DNA from: Mesorhizobium sp. ES1-4
Lineage (GTDB): Bacteria > Pseudomonadota > Alphaproteobacteria > Rhizobiales > Rhizobiaceae
NCBI RefSeq assembly: GCF_020164745.1
Contig: NZ_JAIUGV010000012.1
Location: forward strand, 1-64,000
Reading direction: 5' to 3'
DNA length: 64,000 bases
Positions 8,462-16,770 of this stretch are shown piece after piece (position 1 is the first letter of the stretch; each line of letters starts with the position of its first letter). A model generated the notes under the pieces. The model worked only from the letters and a program-made list of their open reading frames with translations. It was not told where the DNA came from and searched no databases. The position numbers and the translations under genes were made by a program.

Positions 8462-8721
8462 TGAGTGACGAGGCCATGGCTGCCGTATTGGCCTCACGCG
8501 ATGATGAAGTGCAGGTTCTCGGGGTATTCGACGCAGCGAACAAGAAAGAAGCCTCCGTTGAACTTCGCCGTCTTGGAGAGGCCGTTCACTTTATAGCAAA
8601 CGCGTCGGTATTGGGTTACGACGTTCGTTCTGCGATAATCTTCCATGCGGGAGCGCCAATCTTGAGAGCCAAGCAGTGTGAGCAACTTTGGGCGAAACAC
8701 GGCGCGCTGCTGGTAGAATAG
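8461..8721 (+). CDS. hypothetical protein, 86 aa
   Basis: The ATG at 8461 shares its bases with the stop of the preceding gene and has GGGGG just upstream; a GTG at 8452 in frame is an alternative. The 86-residue product (MSDEAMAAVLASRDDEVQ, then RLGEAVHFIANASVLGYDV) is mixed alpha/beta in character, without signal, membrane or metal motifs. The overlap implies a two-gene operon with the 80-aa protein. Not assigned to a known family. Confidence 0.5.
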   Translation: MSDEAMAAVLASRDDEVQVLGVFDAANKKEASVELRRLGEAVHFIANASVLGYDVRSAIIFHAGAPILRAKQCEQLWAKHGALLVE

Positions 8722-9318
8722 GACTGCAGTTCTTGAGGGGCGGCTTGTCGGTGACGGGCTGGCCGACTTTATCTGCGAGTCTTGACGGCTGGCCCGAGCC
8801 TCGTCCGATCAGGCTGCTGTACGGATGACCGCTTGAACGGATGATCCGTCGTGAAGGAATCTGGCCGGACACCCCGCTCAACCTGACCCCAGGTTACTCG
8901 AATGGCGATTGGGAACCCGCAGGGCTCGGGGAGAGAACGCGCCCACGGCCGTGTCGCCTCCCCCAAAGCGCCCCATAGTGCCTGCGGCGTTCGACAAACT
9001 TCGAGCCATTCGGAGCTGCTTCCAGGTGGGTTTAAAAGCGCAACGCCCTTCAAATAGTGCTCCTGCAGAATTCCTTCGATATCGCCAAGCGCTAAGCGAG
9101 CATCTTCGCCTAGCGCCAGGACTAAAGGCGTGGCGTCTAGGTCACCCGTAAAACAACCGGACGATCCGGCGCAAACCAGAGTGCGAAGAACTGTGGAGTC
9201 GCCGGGACCAAAACAACGAGAACGCTGGGTGCGACCAACCTCCCAGCGCTGGGATGCATCCTGACGGTTCAAGCCTTCTTTTTGACCAGCCCGAATTTCA
9301 AGCTGAGACACTAGCCAA
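8722..9318 (+). other. intergenic, no supported gene
   Basis: About 600 nt. On the minus strand, 8970-9146 gives a coding-like stretch (LVLALGEDARLALGDIEGIL) without a credible start or family, possibly a relic. No transposase, tRNA or clear hairpin was seen. Confidence 0.3.
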
Positions 9319-9879
9319 TTACGGCATTTCTTCACCACCGCCAGAGCCATGCGAGAAGGACTGGATTTCATCCATGTCGATCTTCCCGTCACCGTTCTGG
9401 TCGATTGCAGAGAAGATTCGGCCGACAGCCTCCTGGACCTCATTCTCAGACAGCGATCCGTCACCATCCGCGTCCAGAAGCGCGAGCATAAGTCGCATCC
9501 CGGTGCCGCGCATCATCCGAGGACCATGATTTCGGACCATTGCATGCTCACCGGCTGGGCCGCCATTGCGGTGCCGCTGCCAACCGTCTCCATGACGGGA
9601 AGCTTCCGCTTGACGGTTGTCACCCTCCTCTTGCGGATTGTTACCTTCGTTAGAGCTCCGATCCTGTTGCATTCTCTCCTGGACGGCTTGCTCAATCATC
9701 TGGCGAATCATTTCATGCGTCGGCCCACCCGCCTGTCCGTTCACATCCGGCAGTTGTCCGGCACCGGGCTGTTGGGTCGCCGGGGTTGGTGCAGGTGTTC
9801 CGTTCGTCTGGGCGAGCGCAGGGAAGGTCGCGAATATGAAAGCGGCGGCCGCAGTGGTCGTGCAGCGTGGAAATCTCAT
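9319..9879 (-). CDS. secreted EF-hand calcium-binding protein, 186 aa
   Basis: The product starts with a basic n-region and a hydrophobic helix (MRFPRCTTTAAAAFIFATF, then PALAQ), a signal peptide with a probable cleavage after ALA. A Pro/Gln/Gly-rich spacer follows, with a charged helix (MIRQMIEQAVQERMQ). Two EF-hand loops sit near the C-terminus: DADGDGSLSENE and DQNGDGKIDMDE, each with the 1-3-5-7-9-12 acidic/polar pattern. It is therefore an exported calcium-binding protein. The ATG at 9877-9879 has GGAG 6-9 nt upstream; an ATG four codons earlier (9891) is less well placed. No neighbour hints at its partner. Confidence 0.75.
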   Translation of the reverse strand: MRFPRCTTTAAAAFIFATFPALAQTNGTPAPTPATQQPGAGQLPDVNGQAGGPTHEMIRQMIEQAVQERMQQDRSSNEGNNPQEEGDNRQAEASRHGDGWQRHRNGGPAGEHAMVRNHGPRMMRGTGMRLMLALLDADGDGSLSENEVQEAVGRIFSAIDQNGDGKIDMDEIQSFSHGSGGGEEMP

Positions 9880-10000
9880 GACATGCTCCATTGGTTGTCG
9901 TGGTCTGCCTCAAGCGATTGCTGGCCCCAACTTGGAGTTCATTCCGATTGTTCCTTCCTGGAGATCGGGTCACGATGAAGTTACATAAACCGTGGGGCAT

Positions 10001-10215
10001 AGGCTTCAACACACTTGCCGACAGCACCCGCAGATCATGGCCACGTGCAGTCAATTCTCTCGCCCAACAATGCAGTGAGCTGCCGGGTTCGATCCCGACC
10101 AGGCCACGTAGCAGGCTCTCGAAGAATGGCAGCACGCGCCCGCGCGTCAGCTTCCTGCGAACGACAACCTCACTTGCCGCATCCACCTCGTGGACTTCCA
10201 GAATCGGCAGCTGTG
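10001..10215 (-). mobile_element. IS110-family transposase fragment
   Basis: A minus-strand frame contains LPILEVHEVDAASEVVVRRK, then LPFFESL, LVGIEP, HCWARELTARGHDLRVLSAS and VLKP. This tracks the N-terminal DEDD/RuvC-like domain of IS110-family transposases, whose usual text is '...VHGVDAAGKVVVRRxL...LAFF..LPPCLVGIEAC.S.H.WARELxxLGHxVRLMPPxYVKPY'. Key residues are already altered (EAC to EPG, MPPAY to SASV), and the C-terminal half and ends of the element are missing. It is a dead fragment of about 215 nt, marking an old insertion between the EF-hand and glycine-zipper genes. Confidence 0.65.
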
Positions 10216-10447
10216 GCGGCCTCATGCGAGCCCGCCGGGGCGAAATCATCGGTAGGACATCCAGTCTGGCTGGGGTTCTTGGAAGTTTTTCGAACTTTCT
10301 GGGTCGGCCCACCGGCCGAACTGCGGTCGCTTGTGAAGAAGGTCGGGCTGCTGCTGTGGGTTAGCTTGACCTGCGCTGACACGCCTTTCGCCGAGGTTTC
10401 CGACGGGTAGAGCCACCGGCCGCCTTTGTCGCTCTGTGTGATGTTAA

Positions 10448-10477
10448 GGGAGCCGGCGCAGAACGCGCCGGACTCCC
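10448..10477 (-). terminator. hairpin downstream of the glycine-zipper lipoprotein gene
   Basis: GGGAG-CCGGCGC (10448-10459) pairs with GCGCCGG-A-CTCCC (10465-10477), a 12-bp stem with one bulged base and a 5-nt loop. It begins 17 nt after the stop of the lipoprotein gene on the minus strand. The following tract is only mildly T-rich (TTAACAT), so it is a probable but not ideal intrinsic terminator. Confidence 0.6.
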
Positions 10478-10493
10478 GCTATTCAGAATTCAA

Positions 10494-10811
10494 TCAATAA
10501 TTGCCGTTGTAGTACCGGTCGTCGCAGGGCGCGGTGTAGATACGACCGTAGCGGTCTTGGTAGCGGCAGAGTTCATCGCCGCGTCGCTGAGGAGTCGTAG
10601 CGCTGCCGACGACAGCGCCGAGCAGCGCGCCGCTCGCCGCGCCGATGACGGTGCTCTTTGTGTTGCCGCCGATCGCCTGGCCGACCAGGGCACCGCCTGC
10701 GCCTCCGAGCAGCGCGCCTGTCGTTGCACGCTGCTGGCCTTCGGTCTGTGTCTCGCATCCTGCGAGAGCTGCAGTCATCAGCATCGCCAACATAGCCTTT
10801 TTTATAATCAT
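10494..10811 (-). CDS. glycine-zipper outer-membrane lipoprotein, 105 aa
   Basis: The ATG at 10809-10811 follows AAGGAG at good spacing; 17 extra in-frame codons upstream are unlikely. The N-terminus MIIKKAMLAMLMTAALAGC is a lipoprotein signal with lipobox LAGC (Cys19). Residues about 32-74 are Gly/Ala-rich with spaced glycines (ALLGGAGGALVGQAIGG and ALLGAVVG), the glycine-zipper pattern of the 17-kDa surface antigen/OsmB type. The C-terminus (ATTPQRRGDELCRYQDRYGR...) is tyrosine- and charge-rich. It is probably a small envelope lipoprotein, often stress-related in relatives. A decayed copy of its 3' end lies at 2469-2610. Confidence 0.8.
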   Translation of the reverse strand: MIIKKAMLAMLMTAALAGCETQTEGQQRATTGALLGGAGGALVGQAIGGNTKSTVIGAASGALLGAVVGSATTPQRRGDELCRYQDRYGRIYTAPCDDRYYNGNY

Positions 10812-11054
10812 GACTCCAACTCCTTTGAAGCCCCGGGAACCAACAAACAGGGGCGCAAACAAATCGAGTGCGGTCAGTTTGCGGCGGAACGGCGGCGTGC
10901 TCGCTCACGATGTGAGTCAGAGTTTCCCGGCCGTTGATGACAATGGTTTCCAAACGGAAAAGAAGGGCATTCGATACAAAATGGATAGGCGTTTCTAACC
11001 AAACCGCAGGCTGCCGTTTGCTAGAATGGGGCACTGGCAGAATGGTGCATAGAG

Positions 11055-12623
11055 ATGGACAGGCCTGCAGCGGGACGCAACGCTCCTCAGGTGAGGCGGA
11101 CGGTTCGTGCGGCTCAATATCTGCGGATGTCCACCGAACAACAGACATATTCCATTGAGAACCAGCGGGATGCTATCCGCGACTACGCGGATGTCATGGG
11201 CTACGACATCGTCGCCACATATGAGGATGTTGGCCGAAGCGGACTGAACATCGAGGGGCGCCCCGGCCTGCTGCGGTTGCTGGCAGATGTTGAGGATAGG
11301 CAGGCCAATTTTGAAACGGTCGTCGTCTACGACGTAAGCCGTTGGGGGCGATTTCAGAACATCAATGAAAGTGCCTCCTATGAATACCGGTGCCAGATGG
11401 CCGGCGTCCGTATTGAGTTCTGTGCCGAGCAATTCGTGAACGACGGCAGCATAGGGTCCGACGTCATCAAGACGATCAAGCGCAGCATGGCCGCCGAGTG
11501 GAGCCGCATGCTGTCGCAGAAGGTCTTCATCGGTCAAAGCCGGATAGTAAAGATGGGCTTCCGAGGGGGCGGCTATGTTGGGTATGGCTTGCGGCGCCTG
11601 CTGGTAGATCGATCGGGTAAGCCAAAGGCAATTCTCAAGCCGGGGGAATGGAAGAGCCTGGTATCCGACCGGGTTATCATAGTGCCCGGGTCGGGAGAGG
11701 AGATTGCTGTCGTCCGTTGGATCTTCAATCAGTTTGTAAAGGCAAGGAAGGAGGTCGAGATTGCCAGAGCATTGAACGAGCGCGGCGTGGTCACGGACCT
11801 CAATCGTCAGTGGACGACCGCTTCCGTGCGTGGGGTCCTGAGCAACGAGAACTATATCGGCAACAATGTTTGGAACCGGACGTCCGAGAGGTTGCAACGC
11901 AAGCGGGTGAAAAATCCCCCAAGCGAATGGATACGCGCCGAGAACATCTCCGAGCAACTAGTGAGCCGAAGGCTGTTCAACCGCGTGCAAGATGTTGCAA
12001 AGGCGCGAGGTTCGCGCATCAGCAATGAACAGATGCTGCTCGACCTTTCAAATCTTCTTGAAAAGCGAGGGTGGTTATCGGCATCGATCATCAACGCTGC
12101 ACCCGAATGCTCGACGAGAAGCCTTTACATCCATCGCTTCGGAACCCTTCATGCAGCCTATAAGTTGGTCGGATTCGAGTCCTCGCTGAATTACCGGCAT
12201 TTCGACATCAACAATCGGATTCAACGGCGCCGGCTAGAGATCATCGAGGATCTTGTCGCTGCAATCGGACGGACGGGCGGGCAGGCTCGCTACGACCCCG
12301 AGGCTCAGCTTGTCAGGGTCAACGAGGAATTCACCGTCGCCATTTCGATCGCGCGCTGTCGGCCGTCAGTTTACGGCTATCCTCACTGGCCATTCAGAAA
12401 ACGGCACCGCACCGATTGCGATATTTCGGTGTTGATCAGAATGAAGCCTGACAATATCACGGTCCGTGACTATGTCGTTCTGCCGGCCTGGCAGACGCAA
12501 TGCTCTCCGCTGATGCTTTCCGCCAACAACGGAGTGCGCCTCGATGCCTTTTCCTTTCGCTCACTGGAGCCTTTGGTTGATATAGCAATGCGATTGCCGG
12601 TCCGGGCGAGCGCAAACTCATGA
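11055..12623 (+). CDS. large serine recombinase, 522 aa
   Basis: Site-specific recombinase of the large serine (resolvase/invertase) family. The resolvase domain spans about residues 18-160: catalytic Ser26 in YLRMSTEQQ, the GRSGLNIEGRPGL loop near 60-72, and the arginines in YDVSRWGRF (Arg96, Arg99). The recombinase domain follows (about 190-300), with GYGLRRLLVD, VVRWIFNQF, IARALNERGV and VRGVLSNENYIGNNVWNR. The last 200 residues are unusual and lack a cysteine-rich zinc ribbon. It is coupled by a 4-nt overlap (ATGA) to a RepB-domain gene. No attachment site was identified. It could integrate or invert DNA, or be a domesticated regulator. Confidence 0.85.
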   Translation: MDRPAAGRNAPQVRRTVRAAQYLRMSTEQQTYSIENQRDAIRDYADVMGYDIVATYEDVGRSGLNIEGRPGLLRLLADVEDRQANFETVVVYDVSRWGRFQNINESASYEYRCQMAGVRIEFCAEQFVNDGSIGSDVIKTIKRSMAAEWSRMLSQKVFIGQSRIVKMGFRGGGYVGYGLRRLLVDRSGKPKAILKPGEWKSLVSDRVIIVPGSGEEIAVVRWIFNQFVKARKEVEIARALNERGVVTDLNRQWTTASVRGVLSNENYIGNNVWNRTSERLQRKRVKNPPSEWIRAENISEQLVSRRLFNRVQDVAKARGSRISNEQMLLDLSNLLEKRGWLSASIINAAPECSTRSLYIHRFGTLHAAYKLVGFESSLNYRHFDINNRIQRRRLEIIEDLVAAIGRTGGQARYDPEAQLVRVNEEFTVAISIARCRPSVYGYPHWPFRKRHRTDCDISVLIRMKPDNITVRDYVVLPAWQTQCSPLMLSANNGVRLDAFSFRSLEPLVDIAMRLPVRASANS

Positions 12624-13543
12624 GCCGGAACGAAGCTCATCCGACCTTGGAGGACGACCGACATGCAATTCACCCGACCGACGATTTGAGGGAGTCGGAG
12701 ATGCACCTCAATTCGTATGTGTTGCTCAATATCTACAAAAATGAATGCGAACGGATGCGACGCTTCATTCTTGAGGCGAATGTATCGCGAGCGTGCCTGG
12801 AGGCGATCTCAAAAGCCTTGCGCCCAATATTGGCCGTCGCTGAATTTCGTACGTTGCTGAAGTCAGAGGGCTTCGCGACCATGCCAAGGACTTTGGCGGA
12901 AAGAACGCTGGGCGACCACACGAATGCCCCTCATGCCGAGGACGATACGAACGAAGCCGTAGTTATCAGCCAAGAGCTTGTCCGAGGAATCAGCCTTGAT
13001 GTGCTAGACCTCTTGCAAGATTGCATCGTGTCCCCGAAAATCTTCGGTTTGTTGCGGCAGGTCGTGCCGCGCCGGCAGCTCGAGATCGTTCAGATCATGA
13101 TCGGGTTGGCCAAAGTGAAGGTGCAATTCGCAAAGACCCTTATTGCACTAACGCCGCACTCACAGCTCGCGAACCCTCTTGCCCCTCGCAATCAGTTCGC
13201 ACGCATCACTGCCGACCGACTGGCTGCGATGGAAACTGAGCTGGCCGTCGTGAGCGACGTTTTTCGAAACGCAGTCGCCCACTTTGGGCGGTGGGGCATC
13301 GAACTTGTGGCAGCACAAGGCTACCTTAACCAACTGATGAACAACCCGAAGATCCTACGGTACCTCGCCCATGAATTTCCCGACCAGCTTCAGGAGTTTA
13401 ACAGGGTGGTCGGACTAGGCGGCGACGCAAGGTTCCTCGGTCCGCTTACGCGATTACACCATAACCGCGAGGTCACGAATCGGCCATTGTCATCTGGCCG
13501 CGGACCTGAATTGTCCGCTTGGCCGGCGCTGAAAACCCCATAG
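12620..13543 (+). CDS. RepB C-terminal-domain (plasmid partition-like) protein, 307 aa
   Basis: The start overlaps the recombinase stop. Residues 58-96 (LEAISKALRPILAVAEFRTL then EGFATMPRTLAERT) and 127-184 (DVLDLLQDCIVSPKIFGLL, PRRQLEIVQIM, VQFAKTLIALTPHSQL) resemble the RepB domain at the C-terminus of rhizobial RepABC partition proteins, whose consensus includes 'DLLKDKPVSPxxFxLLRKMKPxRQIExAELM...AKxLLAAT'. The ParB nuclease-like N-terminal part is absent, and the last 100 residues resemble nothing I know. Coupling to a serine recombinase suggests a role in element maintenance or recombination control. The domain call is recalled, not searched. Confidence 0.6.
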   Translation: MSRNEAHPTLEDDRHAIHPTDDLRESEMHLNSYVLLNIYKNECERMRRFILEANVSRACLEAISKALRPILAVAEFRTLLKSEGFATMPRTLAERTLGDHTNAPHAEDDTNEAVVISQELVRGISLDVLDLLQDCIVSPKIFGLLRQVVPRRQLEIVQIMIGLAKVKVQFAKTLIALTPHSQLANPLAPRNQFARITADRLAAMETELAVVSDVFRNAVAHFGRWGIELVAAQGYLNQLMNNPKILRYLAHEFPDQLQEFNRVVGLGGDARFLGPLTRLHHNREVTNRPLSSGRGPELSAWPALKTP

Positions 13544-14431
13544 CTCCCGCGCTTTGGCGTCGGCCATTTTATCGCGGTCCAGATGTTCCTCCAATTTCGA
13601 ATCCTTGGCCTATTGCATTGTCGATTCGGGTATTGAACTGGCGAAGCATTTCGAGTTCCTTGCCAGGGGGATCTTCAGAAAATGCTCAAACGATACATTG
13701 CCGCCGCTTTGGCGGTTATTGATGGTTGCCAGACCGGCCCGCTGCCGAGCGCGTTCAATGAAGCAGAGCGGCTACGGCGTCGCCTGCTAGTAGGTAGGGA
13801 CCATCCCACCATATCTATAACATCAATAGGTTATGACTTTTCCTTTATGAAGTGAGTCAATTGTTGGCGGTCGGATTTTAAAGCGCGACGATAGTTTTGA
13901 GCCTTCATCCTATCCCGTTGTCCTTCTGGCGACGATCGGCCACACGTAATCCAGATGTTTCGAGTGCGAAGGACCTCAGCCCTGTACGCGCGGCAATCGG
14001 CGGCAACGACGTGCCAAAGGGATGGTTTGCTTCGCGCTTGCCATGTGCCCGAGCTGAAACAAACGGCTACGTCGGCGAGGGCATCTTTGCGAAAGGGACC
14101 GATAAGCTCGATGGGCTCTCTAACGCCGACGCCGGTTTTTGCAGGCGGCGATCTCCATCAGTATTTCTCCGGCTGTCGCGGTCGGTCCGAGATCGCAAAG
14201 GGGTTAACCTTCCGACCGCAGAGCCTGCTCGCTGAACTGCCGCATGGGTTATCCGCCCCAATTTCCGCAGCCTGGGCATAGTGCGTGGCTCTGCACCGCT
14301 CGTTCTTTCTCTCAGCCCACAAACACCGCACATCGTCTGCGTAAGCGGATTTCGGTTCGGAAGGGAAGGCGTGCCCTTGGCGTGGGTGGCAAACGGCGAC
14401 CATCGCGGTTTCTTGCATCCAGTAAGCCTGG
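13544..14431 (+). other. intergenic, about 0.9 kb, no clear gene
   Basis: Between the RepB-like gene and the oxidase gene no frame has a recognisable product. Only a 57-codon candidate at 13682 is worth naming. The AT-richer stretch at 13800-13880 contrasts with its surroundings. The region may be remnant sequence from insertion of the recombinase cassette. Confidence 0.3.
13682..13855 (+). CDS. possible small protein, 57 aa
   Basis: ATG at 13682, with AGGGGGA about 10 nt upstream, runs to TGA at 13853-13855. The peptide begins MLKRYIAAALAVIDGC, a weakly hydrophobic basic start that loosely resembles a lipoprotein leader, then FNEAERLRRRLLVG and an AT-richer tail. It has no family and may be spurious. 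Confidence 0.25.
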   Translation: MLKRYIAAALAVIDGCQTGPLPSAFNEAERLRRRLLVGRDHPTISITSIGYDFSFMK

Positions 14432-15574
14432 TCACATGCCGTCGGCCGAATCCCTCCAGGCGGCACGGCCGAAGCGATCGATCCTGAAATCGTCGAGTGG
14501 AGTTTCGCAACAGTCGGTCGTCATGAGCTCGGCCATGGCGTCGCCCACGCCCGGACCAAGCTGGAAGCCATGTCCGCTGAAGCCGAAGGCGTGGAACAGG
14601 CCTGGCGTCGTCGCTGACCGTCCCATGACCGGCAGCATATCCCGAACATAGCCCTCGCATCCGGACCAGGTGCGGATGACCGCGACCTTCGCGATTGCCG
14701 GGAGCAGCCGCGCGACGGCGCGGAGCTGCAACGGGAGGCGCATGGGATCGGCGATCGCATGGCCCGGATCGAGGTCCACCCGCACCCTTTCTGCCGCGCC
14801 ACCGAAGACGATGTTGCCGCGCTCGACCTGGCGTAGATAGGCGCCATAGTCCTTGTCGCGGGTCCAGATGCCGACCACCGGCAGGATCCGATGCGGCAGC
14901 GGTTCGGTCACGCCCATTTGCGGACCGCGGGCGTCGAGCGGGACTTCTTCGCCGAACTCAGCGGCGATGCGCGCGCCCCAGGCTCCGGCGGTGTTGAGCA
15001 GGCACTCCGAGGCGAACGAGCCCTTCGAACTGGTAATAAGGAAACCGGAGCCGGTATAGGTGATCTTCTCGATTTCGGCTCCCTCGACGATTTGCGCCCC
15101 CAGTTTGCGGGCCGCCGCGGCAAAGGCCGGCGCGATCAGCCGCGGATTGCCGCTGCCGTCACGCGGAGAGAATGATGCGGCGATCGCGTCGGGGCCGAGG
15201 CCGGGAAAGCGGGCGCTAATCTCGCGTGGGCCGAGTTCTTCCAGTTCGAGGCCCCAGGGCTGCGCGGCTTCGGCATAGGCCCGCATGTCGGCAAGGCTTC
15301 CTTCATCGAAGATCAGCCGGACATGACCGGTGGCGCGGAACTCGACGTCGCGGCCAAGCATCTTTTCGGCCTCGCCCCACAGTCGAAGCGAGCGGTGGGC
15401 CAGCGGAAGCTGCGACAGATGGCGTCCCGTGCGCCGGATGTTGCCGAAGGAGGCGACTGTCGCTCCGGCGCCGACCCGATTGCGCTCGATCAGCGTCACG
15501 CGCGCGCCGCGCCGGGCGAGGAAATAGGCCGAAGCTGTCCCCATCAGTCCGCCGCCCAGCACGATCACATCCAT
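14432..15574 (-). CDS. FAD-dependent oxidoreductase, DAO family, 380 aa
   Basis: A flavin amine oxidase of the D-amino-acid oxidase/sarcosine oxidase superfamily. Residues 3-31 form the FAD-binding fold (VIVLGGGLMGTASAYFLARR then VTLIER); GNPRLIAPAFAAAARKLGA near 142-160, LLNTAGAWG near 190, and the C-terminal GLFHAFGFSGHGFQLGPGVG complete the FAD site. It could be the beta (substrate-oxidising) subunit of an opine/sarcosine-oxidase-like complex together with the proteins of 20839-22505, or a stand-alone amine oxidase. It is divergent from a LysR gene, which probably regulates it. Substrate unknown. Confidence 0.85.
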   Translation of the reverse strand: MDVIVLGGGLMGTASAYFLARRGARVTLIERNRVGAGATVASFGNIRRTGRHLSQLPLAHRSLRLWGEAEKMLGRDVEFRATGHVRLIFDEGSLADMRAYAEAAQPWGLELEELGPREISARFPGLGPDAIAASFSPRDGSGNPRLIAPAFAAAARKLGAQIVEGAEIEKITYTGSGFLITSSKGSFASECLLNTAGAWGARIAAEFGEEVPLDARGPQMGVTEPLPHRILPVVGIWTRDKDYGAYLRQVERGNIVFGGAAERVRVDLDPGHAIADPMRLPLQLRAVARLLPAIAKVAVIRTWSGCEGYVRDMLPVMGRSATTPGLFHAFGFSGHGFQLGPGVGDAMAELMTTDCCETPLDDFRIDRFGRAAWRDSADGM

Positions 15575-15582
15575 GGTTATTC

Positions 15583-15650
15583 CCTAGAGCAAGATTCCGA
15601 AAAGTGGGAACAGGTTTTCGGAGATCATGCTCCAACATGAGCTAGATGAC
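15583..15650. repeat. rhizobial-type intergenic palindromic repeat
   Basis: The core CCGAAAAGTGGGAACAGG plus TTTTCGG is a 7-bp-armed palindrome (CCGAAAA/TTTTCGG) flanked by GAGCA...TGCTC. This resembles the short palindromic element scattered between genes in rhizobial genomes (recalled). It lies in the divergent promoter region of the DAO oxidase and LysR genes, so it may affect either transcript. Confidence 0.55.
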
Positions 15651-15784
15651 GGCTATTCGAGCAAATGTCATCCTCATCTAGCGCGGAGCGGACAATCCCT
15701 GAAGGCGCCGATCTTGTCGGCACAGCTTCATTGCGTCAAAGATGGGTTTGGACAACAGCCATAAGCTTGGCCTATGGAGTGGCA

Positions 15785-16684
15785 ATGCGTGCCCGTCAGC
15801 TCGAAGTGTTCATCGCCGTCATGCGCGCGGGCACCGTGACCGCTGCGGCGCGGATGCTGAACATCTCCCAGCCCGCGCTCAGCCAGATCCTGCTCCATAC
15901 CGAGGACGAACTCGGCTTCACGCTGTTTGAGCGGGTGAAGGGCCGACTGCGGCCGACCCCGGAGGCGCTAGAGATCTTCGCCGATGCCGAGAGGCTGTCG
16001 GCGGGGCTGGAAGGCTTGCGCCGCAAGACCACAGACCTGCGTTTGGGCCGGACGGGGCTGGTGCGGGTCGCGGCCTCACCGCCGCCGGCCATGGCTATCT
16101 TGCCGCGCGCATTCACCAGCTTCCGGGCGCAGCATCCCGATATTTTGCTGCGTTCCCATAGCGCGCCGATCGCCGCGATCGTGGACATGTTGCGCGCCGG
16201 CGATGCCAGCCTCGGCGTGGCCCTGGACGACCGGCTGCCTCCCGATGTCGATGCGGAGGTGATCGGCAGCGTCGGCTTCGCCTGCCTGCTGCCCCCCGGG
16301 CATGCATTGGCCGGGAAAACCGAGTTGAGCCTCGCCGATCTCGCCGGAGAAGAGTTGATATCCTATCGCGGAAACACCCGCCCCGCCGACGAGTTGGCCC
16401 ACGCGGCCCGTGCGCAAGGTGTGGCGCTTTCGCCGTCGCTCGAGATCGACGTCTCCATCTCGGCGGTCGGCTTCGTCCAGGCCGGCCTGGGTGTCGCCCT
16501 GGTCGACGCGCTGCTGCCCTGGCACCAGTTTGCCGGGCTTGCCGTCAGGCCGCTCGCGAATGGGCCGGAATTTCCGATCGCGCTGCTCACCTCGCGCACA
16601 CGGGCTCTCTCGCGGGCCGATGAGATGATGCGCGACCAGATCCGCACCGCCTGTTCCGTCGTGCTGGGTGGCGCCAGGGCATAA
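15785..16684 (+). CDS. LysR-family transcriptional regulator, 299 aa
   Basis: The start is the ATG at 15785 with GGAG upstream; the longer frame adds 40 non-conserved residues. The winged HTH occupies residues 1-60 (MRARQLEVFIAVMRAGTVTA, then ISQPALSQIL and ELGFTLFERVKGRLRPT), and the periplasmic-binding-protein-like effector domain spans about 90-295. It is divergent from the DAO oxidase gene and just upstream of the hydantoinase genes in the same direction, so it probably controls one or both. Its binding site was not located. Confidence 0.85.
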   Translation: MRARQLEVFIAVMRAGTVTAAARMLNISQPALSQILLHTEDELGFTLFERVKGRLRPTPEALEIFADAERLSAGLEGLRRKTTDLRLGRTGLVRVAASPPPAMAILPRAFTSFRAQHPDILLRSHSAPIAAIVDMLRAGDASLGVALDDRLPPDVDAEVIGSVGFACLLPPGHALAGKTELSLADLAGEELISYRGNTRPADELAHAARAQGVALSPSLEIDVSISAVGFVQAGLGVALVDALLPWHQFAGLAVRPLANGPEFPIALLTSRTRALSRADEMMRDQIRTACSVVLGGARA

Positions 16685-16770
16685 GCAAGACTTATATCGT
16701 TCCTCTTCATACGTCTTGGACCCTGGCCATCCTGTTGTGTCAGCTTTGGTTGGCAGACAGGAAGGGACGC

